Assembly (NCBI RefSeq): GCF_000204055.1
Contig: NW_006768846.1
Span: 186,001 to 250,000, forward strand
Reading direction: 5' to 3'
DNA: 64,000 nucleotides
Source of the DNA: Melampsora larici-populina 98AG31
Taxonomy: Eukaryota > Basidiomycota > Pucciniomycetes > Pucciniales > Melampsoraceae
Shown one piece after another: positions 35,262 to 45,961 of the stretch. The notes beneath the pieces are model-generated. The model was not told where the DNA came from. It ran no database searches and saw only the letters and a program-made list of their open reading frames with translations. The position numbers and the translations under genes are program-made. The first letter of the stretch is position 1, and each line of letters opens with the position of its first letter.

Positions 35262-36412
35262 GCTTGAGCGCCTCCATTTTTTGAAACATCACTACGACTA
35301 GAACCCTCTGCCCGATCCTTCACTTCATTCCTACTATCATTCAAAGCAGCTAGCTTCACCTCTAAATCAGCAATGCGACTACTGTAACCCCCATTTCCTC
35401 TTCCTCTACGATCACCCGTTCTACCAGGACAAGCATTGGCACGGTGGCCTCGTGCAGCACATTTGAAACAAGCACCAGTACGTAAACGATGAGATCGTTC
35501 TTCATCGGATAGTCGAGTAAACGAAGATGAGATGTCCATCGCATTGGGGTCTCGAGCTGGTGTTGATACAGTGGTCGAAGTGTCTGCTGTACCGTGGATT
35601 TTGTTGTCCAGTTTGATCGCGAGGTTGGCTATTTGCTCTACTGAAGTGAACTCATCTTGAACTAGTACCATAGCTACTCTTATGTCTCGTTTCAGGCCTT
35701 GTTCAAACTGGCTGATCAGTGTAGGCACTTCCCAGCCTGTGTTAGCAGCGTGTAAGTTAAACTCATAGGTGTACGCTGCGACAGTGGATTTCTGGGTAAG
35801 GGATCGTAATGCCTTCTCCGCCTTCGACTTCTTTTCGGTGTCGAAATACATCGCTTTAAAGTTACGCACGAACCGGTCAAACGTGACTAAATGGGCAGTG
35901 GAGTCGTCAAGTAACTCTGTCATCATCGGTTGGGCCCATGAACTCGCAGTACCCGTGAGGTATGATAGCGCGAATACGACCTTAGTACGGTCGGTGGGGA
36001 ATAGATGAGGGTGTGCCAACATATACAGTTGGACTTGGCTGGCAAAGACTTCAGCTGGGCCACCTCGATTGCCATCAAACTTGTCGGGCGTGGCGACCTT
36101 AGGCCCTTTGGGATTTGGGGTCGTCTCGTGTTGTGGCACTGTAGGAGGTGCTGCATTCCCCGCATTAGTGAAGGTATGCGAAGTAGTGTTACGAGAAGAC
36201 TCGATAGCGGCTAATCGCTCTTCCGCCTGTCTACTGCGGGCTTCGGCTTGTTCTCGAAGGCGACGTTCTCCGGCTAATGAATTCTGGAGTTCAGTTAACT
36301 GACGCTGGATTTCCTCCATCTCATCGACCGTAAGTTCAGTGACAGGTGGTGCTTGGTTGGTGTCGACAAAGGATTCCTCACGATCACTATCCGGATCGTC
36401 GTCGTCGAGCAA
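35258..36412 (-). CDS. gag: Ty3/gypsy Gag protein
   Basis: 384 aa. An acidic start and a coiled-coil-like Gln/Glu/Arg region (residues 30-75) precede the retrotransposon Gag capsid domain (GPKVATPDKFDGNRGG, YMLAHPHLFPTDRTKVVFAL, SQFEQGLKRDIR). A CCHC zinc knuckle, CFKCAARGHRANAC, lies near residue 320, then an RG-rich stretch. It forms the virus-like particle and binds RNA. It ends at a TGA inside the overlap with pol. Confidence 0.95.
   Translation of the reverse strand: MLDDDDPDSDREESFVDTNQAPPVTELTVDEMEEIQRQLTELQNSLAGERRLREQAEARSRQAEERLAAIESSRNTTSHTFTNAGNAAPPTVPQHETTPNPKGPKVATPDKFDGNRGGPAEVFASQVQLYMLAHPHLFPTDRTKVVFALSYLTGTASSWAQPMMTELLDDSTAHLVTFDRFVRNFKAMYFDTEKKSKAEKALRSLTQKSTVAAYTYEFNLHAANTGWEVPTLISQFEQGLKRDIRVAMVLVQDEFTSVEQIANLAIKLDNKIHGTADTSTTVSTPARDPNAMDISSSFTRLSDEERSHRLRTGACFKCAARGHRANACPGRTGDRRGRGNGGYSSRIADLEVKLAALNDSRNEVKDRAEGSSRSDVSKNGGAQA
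35276..35282 (-). promoter_or_regulatory. Putative -1 ribosomal frameshift site (A AAA AAT)
   Basis: On the minus strand the gag codons TCA AAA AAT contain the heptamer A AAA AAT, of the X XXY YYZ form. A slip of -1 here enters the pol frame, which is open from just upstream of this point. The gag stop follows 16 bases later. No downstream pseudoknot was assessed. Confidence 0.65.
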
Positions 36413-36638
36413 GGGAGATCTGTATGAGGGAGACGTGATCGATAGAGTTCTGCGGAGGTAGTTCGGTGTTAATCTTCAGTGGTGCGTTCAATATCAAGTA
36501 TAAAGTTTCAGTTCAATGATTTTCTAAATATGATCTAATCTATCCTTCTTGTTGTTTCTAATCTTATTCGAGTTCAATTTCAATTCTTAAAGTTTCTGAT
36601 TCTAGTTCTTCTGATCTGTTGATGCCCGCTTGTTGTAG

Positions 36639-36648
36639 ATACGACAAT
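36639..36648 (-). promoter_or_regulatory. Putative self-priming primer-binding site
   Basis: One base inside the 5' LTR, the minus strand reads ATTGTCGTAT. Its exact complement ATACGACAAT occurs within the LTR (36714-36723). Tf1/sushi-like elements prime reverse transcription by pairing the 5' end of their own RNA with the primer site. This fits if transcription starts near 36723. Confidence 0.65.
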
Positions 36649-36649
36649 A

Positions 36650-36838
36650 TGTTAAGGCCTCGGTGTGGGGTTCTCGGCGGGGATCAAGGTTGGGTGTCTA
36701 ATAAGCTATGCAGATTGTCGTATGAAGAAGAAAGAGAAAAGACAACTGTGGTTTGTACAACATAGTCTAATCTCGTGTCTGTGACATCTACTACCCGGTA
36801 TTTCACTAACAGTTACATGTCTCTTGAGGATCGTAACA
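36650..36838 (-). repeat. 5' LTR of the Ty3/gypsy element
   Basis: 189 bp, no difference seen from 30822-31010. Transcription should start within it and run toward lower coordinates. Confidence 0.96.
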
Positions 36839-36843
36839 CAGTC

Positions 36844-37838
36844 TTTGGCATAGGGCCACAAGCACCAAAGAGGTATGCAAAATTTGGCAAAGATAAAACA
36901 TTGGAAGTTTCCAATTAAAGGGGTGACTTTTTCTGTTCAAAGTTCAGCTTTTGACCTATGATTGAGAGAATCTTGACTTTCAGTGGGTTGATTTGCAGGG
37001 ACATGAGCAGCGTTCATGAACTCACTCATTTCCTTTGTTGGCTACCTGAGCTCTACATGTGCAATCTGTTGCTTTACATCTAGTTATCTTCTTTTGCAAA
37101 GGTCAGAAAGCGCTTGTTATTCCAAATCAATATGGGTCATCTTGCTTTAAAATAAACTGTTCCAGGAAAATGGTGGTTTCACCATGCCAGGCCTTGGAGA
37201 TCAATAATTGAGGGTCATCAGAGGGTATGATGATCCAGATTATGACAGTTGTTCAACCTTTAACTTGAGAAATATCCACAAGCGAAGTTGACGAATATCA
37301 AGCTTGCTCAATTCCAGTCAGTTGAGCTTTTGTGCCATCTAGCAATTTGTCACTTCCAAATTCTCCAGACTTGCTTATTGCCGTGCTTCGACTATGCATG
37401 ACGGTTGGAAGGACCTGTTTCCTTTTCTGGAAATTAATTCTGTACTTCACAATGATCCCAGCCTTGTGGGGTAATTCTGGTCAAGTGGGTGTTCATTGGA
37501 TCCTTTCCATCAAGACTTCAAATCATGATTTTTGGGCAGCGGTGGGTCACTTAGCTCCAGCATACACTAGAAGTAAACCTTCACTTGATGGTCAGAGAAG
37601 TGGATCAATCCATAATTGATTTGAATCTTTTCAAACGCAAGTTGATTGTCAGGCGTGATGGACGACTTTTGGTATATACTTCAGGAATTCTACCCCAATC
37701 AAAGTGACTGACTCCAAAATGGCGCTTATCCGGTTAATCAAAAAGCCGGTTCACCATATCAATAGTACTGTGTCCGGTTCATAAATTACTGTTATCATCA
37801 ACTCACCAATCTTCATTCGATCACAAACTCATCTCATC
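36844..37838. other. Intergenic, no gene recognised
   Basis: AT-rich, no supported coding region. The last few hundred bases are presumably the promoter of the CoA-transferase gene. Confidence 0.45.
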
Positions 37839-40057
37839 ATGCTACGTTGTCCTACAATCTGGCGACAACAAACCAAACTCGGTTTCGATTTGAGGATAGG
37901 CACCAGTTTGCCTGTCCTAACAAATTACACATTCTTCTCTCGATCACTCTCCAAGAAGCCTCGCAAGTCTGATCATCAAAGCAAGGTGTTTGAATCAGCC
38001 GATCATGCTGTAGCAGATCTTGTTGGAGACTCTATGCTTCTTTCAGGAGGTTTGTTCACTTCATGATACTTCTCACTCGATTTTCAAAATATTGATCGAT
38101 CATCTGTTTTATTGGGTTTTTAGGTTTTGGACTCTGTGGCACACCTGATACATTAATCCAAGCTCTAGCCAAGCGTCCAGAAGTCAAAAATCTCACAGCC
38201 GTTTCTAACAATGCTGGTGTTGATCATTACGGTCTTGGAACTTTACTTCATTCGGGTCAGATCAGCAAAATGATTAGCTCTTATATCGGTGCGAACAAGC
38301 ATGTGCGTGAGCATTCCAACCAACAGCACTTTGATCAAATCCATCAACCTGTCATCTAAAAGGCTTTAACGAATCTGATGGTCATGATTATTCGAGAAGC
38401 TAGTTTGAAAACCTTTACCTTACTGGAAAAATATCATTAGAACTCAACCCACAAGGTACTCTCGCAGAGAGATGTCGAGCGGGAAGCGCTGGTATACCCG
38501 CATTTTATACCCCTACCGGTGGGTTCATGATTTTACAGTCGATCTGGTACGAGGAACGAGATAACTGAAACCGGATGGCTTCGTGCGCAAGCATAGGATT
38601 TGGAACACCCGTACAAACTGGTATGATACCCATCAAATACAACCCTCAGGACCCCTCAAAGGTATATCTAGACCCTACATAGCAATCTCGGGAAATCTTG
38701 TCGGTCTAGAATTCAGCCGTGCTGACATACCAACCACCTTTCCACTCGACTAGGTTGAGATCCCAGGGAAGCCTAGGGAGGTACGAAGGTTTGATGGTCG
38801 TGATTACTTACTTGAAGAAGCCATCAAAGCAGATTACGCATTTGTACACGTTTGGAAAGCCGATAAGTTAGGAAACTGTGTCTTTCGATATGCTGCCCAA
38901 AACTTTAGTGGTGTGATGGCACGAAACGCAAAGTTGACGATTGTCGAAGCTGAGCATATTGTTGAGCCTGGTGAAATTGATCCAGGACAAGTGCATCTGC
39001 CCGGAATCTTGTAAGCCTTCTTTCTTATCGACTCTCTGTAGCACTCTATTAGATCCCATTACCCCCTCAGAAGAAGGTTGACTCGGGATATTTGTAGTGT
39101 TGATCGAATCGTACCAGCCACAGCTGAAAAAAGAGTGGAGAAAGTGGTGTTAAGATCGGAACCAGAGCCAATGACTAACAGTTCACCATCTAAGGAAACC
39201 AACCAAAATTCTTCACAACAAAAACGAGAATTGATTGTTCGCCGCGCCGCGAAAGAACTCAAAGATGGGATGTATGTCAACTTGGGTATCGGAATGCCTA
39301 TGCTTGCTCCAGCCTTTTTACCACCTGGTACACATGTACATATCCATAGTGAGAATGGGATAATAGGTTAGTTCTCAGTCGAATTACTTTTGCGTTGTGC
39401 TGATGGCATCTGATGCGATTCATTGGTTTCTTTGAATCAGGCATGGGACCTTATCCAACTCCTGAACAAGTTGATCCAGACATCGTCAACGCTGGAAAAG
39501 AGACGGTGACCTTACTACCAGGAGCGTCTACATTTGACTCGGCAGAATCCTTTGCGATGATCCGAGGAGGACACGTGGATGTATCGATCCTAGGAGCTAT
39601 GCAAGTCTCGAGCTCAGGAGATCTAGCTAACTTTATGATCCCTGGTAAAAGTGTGAAAGGAATGGGAGGAGCCATGGATTTGGTTTCAAACCCAGATGCT
39701 ACAAAGGTAGTGATTGTCATGGATCATTGTGATAAATATGGTAAGAGTAAGATTTTAGAGAAATGTGATTTGCCTTTGACGGGTACACGTTGTGTGAGCC
39801 AGATCATCACAGATTTGGTCAGTCCACTTTCCATACCAGTTTTTTTTACATCTAGATGGTTCAGTGTCTGACTCTCTGGCAATCCACCTTCCAAACAAAC
39901 CTCTTATGTCAACCTTGTTTGTTCATCACAGGCTGTCTTTGACATTGATCGAGCGGCTGGTCAGATGTGGTTAAGTGAACTTCAACCGGGCGTGAGCTTA
40001 GAAGAAGTTAGAGAAAAGACTTCTGCTCCATTTGAGTTAGGTAGTGGATTGAAATGA
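37839..40057 (+). CDS. Succinyl-CoA:3-ketoacid CoA-transferase, mitochondrial
   Basis: Eight exons (37839-38049, 38124-38302, 38404-38518, 38597-38661, 38754-39010, 39098-39366, 39441-39817, 39932-40057) join in phase to 532 aa, near the normal ~520. The N-terminus is basic and Ser/Leu-rich ([13 protein letters not shown]), like a mitochondrial signal. The A half shows [27 protein letters not shown] and [14 protein letters not shown]. The B half shows [32 protein letters not shown] and HSENGIIG (active-site Glu), then [18 protein letters not shown] and [11 protein letters not shown]. The enzyme moves CoA from succinyl-CoA to acetoacetate, allowing ketone use, and also acts as an acetate or propionate CoA transferase in fungi. 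Exon joins restore conserved motifs at every junction. Confidence 0.95.
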
Positions 40058-40769
40058 AGTGAATTGTGTGTGCAGTTGTTATGACTTGTTTGTAAATGTA
40101 CCCATCAGTTTTTTTGTATTAGGCTTAACAGAGTTGTTTACAAGCAGTATCATTCCCTCTTGCTTAAGTTGCCTTGCAATCGTACTATCAATGTAAGACA
40201 ATCACCCTTGGCTCTGAAGGAGAAGAGAATACCACGGTAGCTGAAAAGGTATTCTCACTGACACATCTACAATGGGGATTAGCTTGAAATATTGCCAAAA
40301 TCCATGCTGATGTAGGCGCATGTGTATCTCTCATGGAATCTGTTAACTTGCTGACCATTCTCCACCAACCTCGGGCAAAGAAAGAATTGATCCAACTAGA
40401 TTTGTTACAGACATTACTTATTACTCATAACCTGAACTCCATGATTGACAACAAGGAAAGTACATGCCGATGGTAAGACTAAAAGTAGACATCATGATGA
40501 TCCAAAAGTATGACCTTCATTTACCTTATCACCAAGATTGATGGTGATAGAAAATGATGATAATAAGAATCACAATGATAATGCGAAGAAAAAGAAAACT
40601 TGAAATCAAACAGATCCTTCTACAATTCCTTTCCTATTTACTATCTCTTCTATTCACAAACAAACAAACAAAACATAAACAAACAAAACACAAATTTCAC
40701 ACAAAGTGATGAAAAGTCAAAAGGACTGAAACCTTCCAGTGAAAGCCAAAAGATGAAAAGCCATAAAAA
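40058..40769. other. Intergenic between convergent genes
   Basis: 3' flanks of the CoA-transferase (+) and the metallo-beta-lactamase gene (-). A-rich short repeats (ACAAACAAAC) lie near 40660-40690. No gene. Confidence 0.5.
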
Positions 40770-42858
40770 TCATTCATTTGATTTCAATACCAATGTTCTA
40801 CCCATTGGAACGGTCTTAAACCTAGATTGATCTTGATGATCATCACCTAAAACCAATGAAATAGCCTTTTGAAGATCTTTCAAAGGAGAATCATAAGTTT
40901 CATCCGACATCATCCAAGTACCCCAATGAACTCCAATGGCCAACTTAGCTTGAAGTTCCAACATGATCTTAACCGATCCAATCGGATCGGTATGTTGTGA
41001 AGATAAATGCCATAAAGGTTCATAAGATCCAATCGGAATCGCTGCTAAATCAAACGGTCCATATAATTCTCCAATCTGATTAAACAGATTCGAACAATAT
41101 CCTGTATCTCCTACATGAAAGAATTTACTATGATCTCCTAGAACTGCAAACGAATTCCATAAAGATTGATTGGTATCTAGTGGTGTACGAGCTGACCAAT
41201 GCATGGTTGGACATGCAACTATCCTCATCGGTTCATCGGTTCATCAAATACAGTCAGTTTCTTCAAAACCTTTGATTTGTCGAATTGAAGATCTCAAGAC
41301 TTACCGACTGTAACCTTTCGACCTGATGAACCAGGAATCTCAACCTGGGTCTTATCCCACCAATTCATCTCTCGAAAATTCGTCACTCCTTGTTGACGAA
41401 ACCAAGATCCTAAACCTAAAGGGATGATCCAAAGGACAGAATTGGCTAGGTATTGAACCGCTTTCTAAGGTCCGCCGTCATCCAAACCATGATGATCTCA
41501 ATCACCGGACGAATGCAGTATAGATGGAAAAAGAAGATCCTAGATTACATACGATGTCAAGGTGCTAGAAACCGAACGAAGATTGATGAGAAATCGTGAT
41601 CATCTAGAAAATGTGGAAATCAAACAAAGCTTTTCAAAACCACATACATCATAGTGCGAATGGCTGACAAGAACCACATCGATCCTTAATAAATCCTTCA
41701 ACTCGCATGGTGGTGATCGGAGACGAGAAGGGGCCATGAAAGATTCCATAGTTCGAATACTAAAGGTAGGATCTGTTAAGATGCATAAACCTTCGAGTTG
41801 AACATAACAGGTACTAAGGATCGTAGGCGATCGACGAAATCAAGGTGAGGAGATGAAGTTTTGTTTTAAAAGTGTTTGATGATCATTCAAGATTCACATA
41901 CCTTTGTCCGATCCAGGTAAAGGAGAATTGATCAGAGACTCTGATCGGTTGATCTTGACGAAGACTTTGAGATGGAGAAGAAGAGCTAGAAGATTGATCG
42001 GATGATGGTTTGGTGGATGAACCGATCTCATTAGATAATCGATCCCAACTCTTACCTAACAAATCATCTGTTGTTTCATGATGATGAGATGAATCAAGGT
42101 GAGATGTAAAAGGTTTAGAAAAAAACAAATGTTGCCAATTTGGAGTTTCTTGTGGTAAGGTTTGGGATAAAGTATTCGAAGCATTCGAACCGGTTGGAAT
42201 CCCATGATTAAAAAAGAATGGACTTCGACCCGTTAAAGGTTTATAAATTAAATGCCAAAATGCCCTATAGACCAGAGAATTACCAAGGATTGAAGATGTT
42301 GATCTTTAGAATTCGAGTTGGAATCTGATGTTTTTTTTGGTGGAGATTTGATAAGCTTTTCAAACACTGACCATTCCCAAGCTCCTTGTTCTCTCCATTC
42401 TTCAAATGGGTTTTGAAATCTACCACCGATTTGAAGACTAGCATAACGAGTCTTGACGATTTCTTCTAATTGATCTTTATGGGATTGTCTATTATCATCT
42501 TCATTAATTTGATGTTTAGTTTGATTAGATTTCAAACGGTTTAAATCAATTTCAAATCTTCTTTTTCGATTCTTAATTTCACGTTTTCGATGAAATTCAC
42601 AATGAGCTTAATGGAATTGTAGATAGGAAGAAATCAAAAACAAAACAGTTCAGTTTTTGGATGATAGAATAGTAATCAAGATAGAAATGACTTACCATAA
42701 TAGATCAAAGGTCCTACTGTGACCACAGTCAGGATAGAACAGATTGTAGTCTTTAAGGCTGAGATTGAAGTGTTGATCGAGATTTGTTTTGGTGAGATAA
42801 GTGTTGATGACTTGGAAAGGAGATTTGTAAAGAAAATGCTCAACTTGATTGACTCCAT
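40770..42858 (-). CDS. NAPE-PLD/Fmp30-type metallo-beta-lactamase phospholipase
   Basis: A start at 42858 gives a Ser-rich N-terminus with a membrane span (ALKTTICSILTVVTVGPLIY). Conserved blocks follow: GRFQNPFEEWREQGAWEW, FTWIGQSTCYVQLEG, LCILTDPTF, the metal motif HSHYDHLD, NFREMNWWD, CPTMHWSART, HVGDTGYC and GVHWGTW. Well supported exons are 41902 to about 42290, 41648-41813, a 12-nt microexon 41553-41564, 41305-41464 and 40770-41218; the first exon is 42858 to about 42695. The frame changes near 42290 without a clear GT-AG pair, so that join is unresolved. N-acylphosphatidylethanolamine-hydrolysing phospholipase D and yeast Fmp30 (inner mitochondrial membrane) are the relatives. Substrate here is inferred. 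Confidence 0.88.
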
Positions 42859-43553
42859 CGATCCATGTTTTGCTGAAGAGTTGATTTGATTGATGTGGGT
42901 CGAATGGATCGTAAGGTACTCGATGGTGAAGTCGAAATTGGTTGTCTGCTTTGAATTATGAATCTCCAATTGATACAGTCACATGAGTACTCGGCCCTTA
43001 AAACATGTTCCTGCCATGAATCAAACGGTTGCCTCTTTAATTCACCATCTCATTCTCACCACACAAACTCAATTCTCATCGATCTTCACCCTTATCCACC
43101 ATGTACTCTCTTTGGTTCAGGTTGATCCATGCAAAGAATGCTTGCAACTTGCAAATCAACAACACAATAGGATAAACTAGCAGAATGCAATAGTTTTCTA
43201 TAGTGAGAAGATCCTATGTGATAAGTAAAGTGATCTACAAACTACATAGAAGATGATCAGAGCACACCAGCTGGCAAGATCACGATTCACGCTCGCAAGG
43301 AACTTGAACTGTGAACAGAGTTGAAACTTGAAACTGCCTTTGAGGGTTTCTTGAGCCATTGTGGAGACCTGTTACATAGATGACATGTTAGAAATGAAAG
43401 GAAAAGTGCCTTTTCTACAGTTTTGGAAATACAGAAAAGTACATTTTATTTGATTTCTTTATTTCGATAAATAGACTGTATAGTCATAGTGATAGTGATT
43501 CATTTCTTCTCAACTTCACTTCATCAAGACTCATTCATTCAAGAGACTCTCAA
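42859..43553. other. Divergent promoter region, no gene recognised
   Basis: Lies between the minus-strand phospholipase and the plus-strand Sel1 gene, so it probably holds both promoters. A 65-codon frame at 42983-43180 has no support. Confidence 0.45.
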
Positions 43554-45961
43554 ATGGCTTATTATCCTCAGCGACCTCGACCTAATCTAACACCATTACC
43601 ACCTCAACTGAGAGAACCTAATTCACCAATCCAACCTCAATCTCCATCTCAATCTAGGTATCCTACTACTAGACCTTCACTTCCACCTGTTCCTTTATCT
43701 TATTTAAATCAAACTGCAAATGGTATGTAAGATTATCATTCTTGATTGATTTTTGATTTGGTTCATCAAGAATACTAATCTAAACAAAACAGAACAACGA
43801 ACTTATCGAAATGGATCTCTTACAAACCAACTGGATCATTCATCTGCTCTGACTGCTTCTAATCTACATCATCATCAATCCGATCTTTCTTCTTCTCAAC
43901 CTAAACCTCAATTACATCATTCTCATAGTAATCGATCAACTCATTCACAACCCATCTCATTCCCTTCTCCTAATCTCAATCCAATTCAATCTCAAGTTCC
44001 TTTATCTCCTCTATCTCCTTCATCTAGACCTAAACTACTCACTAATCTATCCAACCCAAACCCAACTCCTCCTTACTCTCCCATCACTCGTCAACAAAGT
44101 CCTTCCAGTCGAAAGATCTCAATCCCAGTCGTCGATCTAGAACTGCTTACTCAACAATACGATGATTATTTTCATGTTCATGATCCTTTCAATCAAATCA
44201 AATGGTCTGGAAAAGTTTTGAAATTCATTGAAAAGTCTCAATCTGAACCTAAACCATTACCTGAGAATTCAAATGCTACAGCCACTCGGATCTCTGATCC
44301 TCTATTAGTTAAATATACTGATATAGCACTCAAGACAATCTTAAAGCATGCATCAGCTAGTCAACCTTTACCAGAAGCACTCTATCTTCGTGCTGATTTA
44401 GCTTCGACGGGTTCATTTCCTTCTTATAAATCTAAAGATTTGAAAATGGCCTTTAGAGATTTTGAAGCGGCTGCTAATTTGGGTTATAAACTAGCTTGGT
44501 TTCGAATCGGTCGTGAATATGAAGCTTTTGAAGATTGGGATCGTGCTGTAGGTGCTTATGAACATGGGATGAGTCTAGGTGATTGTGCTAGTATTTATGT
44601 GAGTTGATCATTATCTATTTCTGAAGACCACCATCTCAAAACTAATCTACTTTTTTCTTGAAACCATCCTTAGCGATTGGGAATGTCATACTTCTTAGGA
44701 CAACTTCAACTTCCAGCTGATGTCGTCAAAGCTGTGGCTCATTTGAAATCGGCTGCAGACTTGGCAGATGAAGACACTCCTCAACCTGCTTACATTTATG
44801 GAATGTTACTGTACGAAAGCTTTTTCTTTTATTTTTGAAGAAGTGCTTTGTTGTTAATGGTTTGGTTTGATTTGGTTTACAGGGCTGGTGACTTTGAATC
44901 CTTACCACAAATCTCTAGTGATGTATTGAAACCAAACCCAATCGAAGCTAGACAGCTCATTGAGAAAGCAGCTTTTTTAGGATTTGCTGCTGCTCAATAC
45001 AAGATGGGATGGTTATATGAGTATTCGCAATTAAGTTGTCCTTTTGATCCTTTGTTATCGGTGGAATATTATACTTCGGCTTCTAAGCAGGTCAGTAGTT
45101 TCTATATCTGAATTTTGAATAACAATCGCATGCAGAAAAGGTTTTAACATCGTCTCTTCTTGTGCTACTGTTGAATTACAGGGAGAGATCGAAGCCGATA
45201 TGGCACTCTCTAAATGGTTCCTCTGTGGAGCTGAAGGTTATTTTTCTCCCAACGAATCCTTAGCCGTCACCTTTGCAGACAAAGCAGCTCGAAGGAATTT
45301 ACCATCAGCCATGTTTGCTTTGGGATATTATCATGAGATTGGAATTGGAGGAAGACCAGATTTAGATCTAGCCAAGAAATGGTATGAAAAAGCATATCAA
45401 GATGGTAATAATCTAGATGCTAAGAACCGATTAGAATGTTTAGAAACTGGAGGAGCAAGACTTTCGAGAAACGAACATGAGAATAATATCGATTTGAAAT
45501 TAGTTAGAAAACATACACTTGCAGCCCAACGAAGTGGATTTAAACCTTTACCACCATCTAAGAACGAAACGATGAAACAAGTTGAAGAAGTCAAAAGGGT
45601 AGCTGAGATGGGAGTTAGGAGACCTGGAGCTTTGTCTCCTGATCAATCTCGTCAATTCGCTTCTCGTAGTCCTTCACCATTACATTTAGAAGATCAAACT
45701 CGAAAGATTTCACCACCTCCTTCATTTAATAATCATCAACCAGGACCAGCATCCCAACAATTTCAAGGACGTGGAAGACAACCCTCTAGAGTTCAACTTA
45801 CAGATGAGGGACCTATGTCACCACCTCGTACAATCACTACCACTACTCAACCTGTGACTACTCCTTCACGTCCTACTAACACCACCACTTTTAATTCGTT
45901 TGCTGATATGGGAATCCAAACTGCAAAAGCAAAGAAGACTGAAGATTGTTTGATTATGTAG
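43554..45961 (+). CDS. Sel1-repeat protein with CaaX end, Chs4/Skt5 type
   Basis: Exons 43554-43722, 43793-44598, 44674-44810, 44883-45090 and 45182-45961 join in phase to 699 aa. About 160 residues of Ser/Pro/Gln/His-rich sequence precede tandem Sel1 (TPR-like) repeats at about 190-480, such as AFRDFEAAANLGYKLAWFRI, RLGMSYFLG, LIEKAAFLGFAAAQYKMGWL and PSAMFALGYYHEIGIGG. A Pro/Ser/Thr-rich tail ends in CLIM, a CaaX prenylation box. This layout is that of fungal chitin synthase activators (Skt5/Chs4), which bind chitin synthase III at the membrane via a farnesyl group. The protein could also be another Sel1 family member; the CaaX end favours Chs4. Confidence 0.88.

Larger units (their letters stand above)
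30822..36838 (-). mobile_element. Intact Ty3/gypsy retrotransposon with chromodomain (6017 bp)
   Basis: Two 189-bp LTRs (TG...CA) that look identical flank gag and pol on the minus strand. The 5-bp target duplication CAGTC lies at 30817-30821 and 36839-36843. A purine-rich tract (AAAAAGGGGGATAA) lies just before the 3' LTR. The primer site next to the 5' LTR is complementary to a stretch inside the LTR, which fits self-priming. Identical LTRs and full-length frames point to a very recent insertion. Confidence 0.96.

Noticed and set aside
36839..36843. CAGTC as part of the LTR
   Set aside because: The LTRs end in TG...CA, and CAGTC also precedes the left LTR at 30817-30821, so it is the target duplication.
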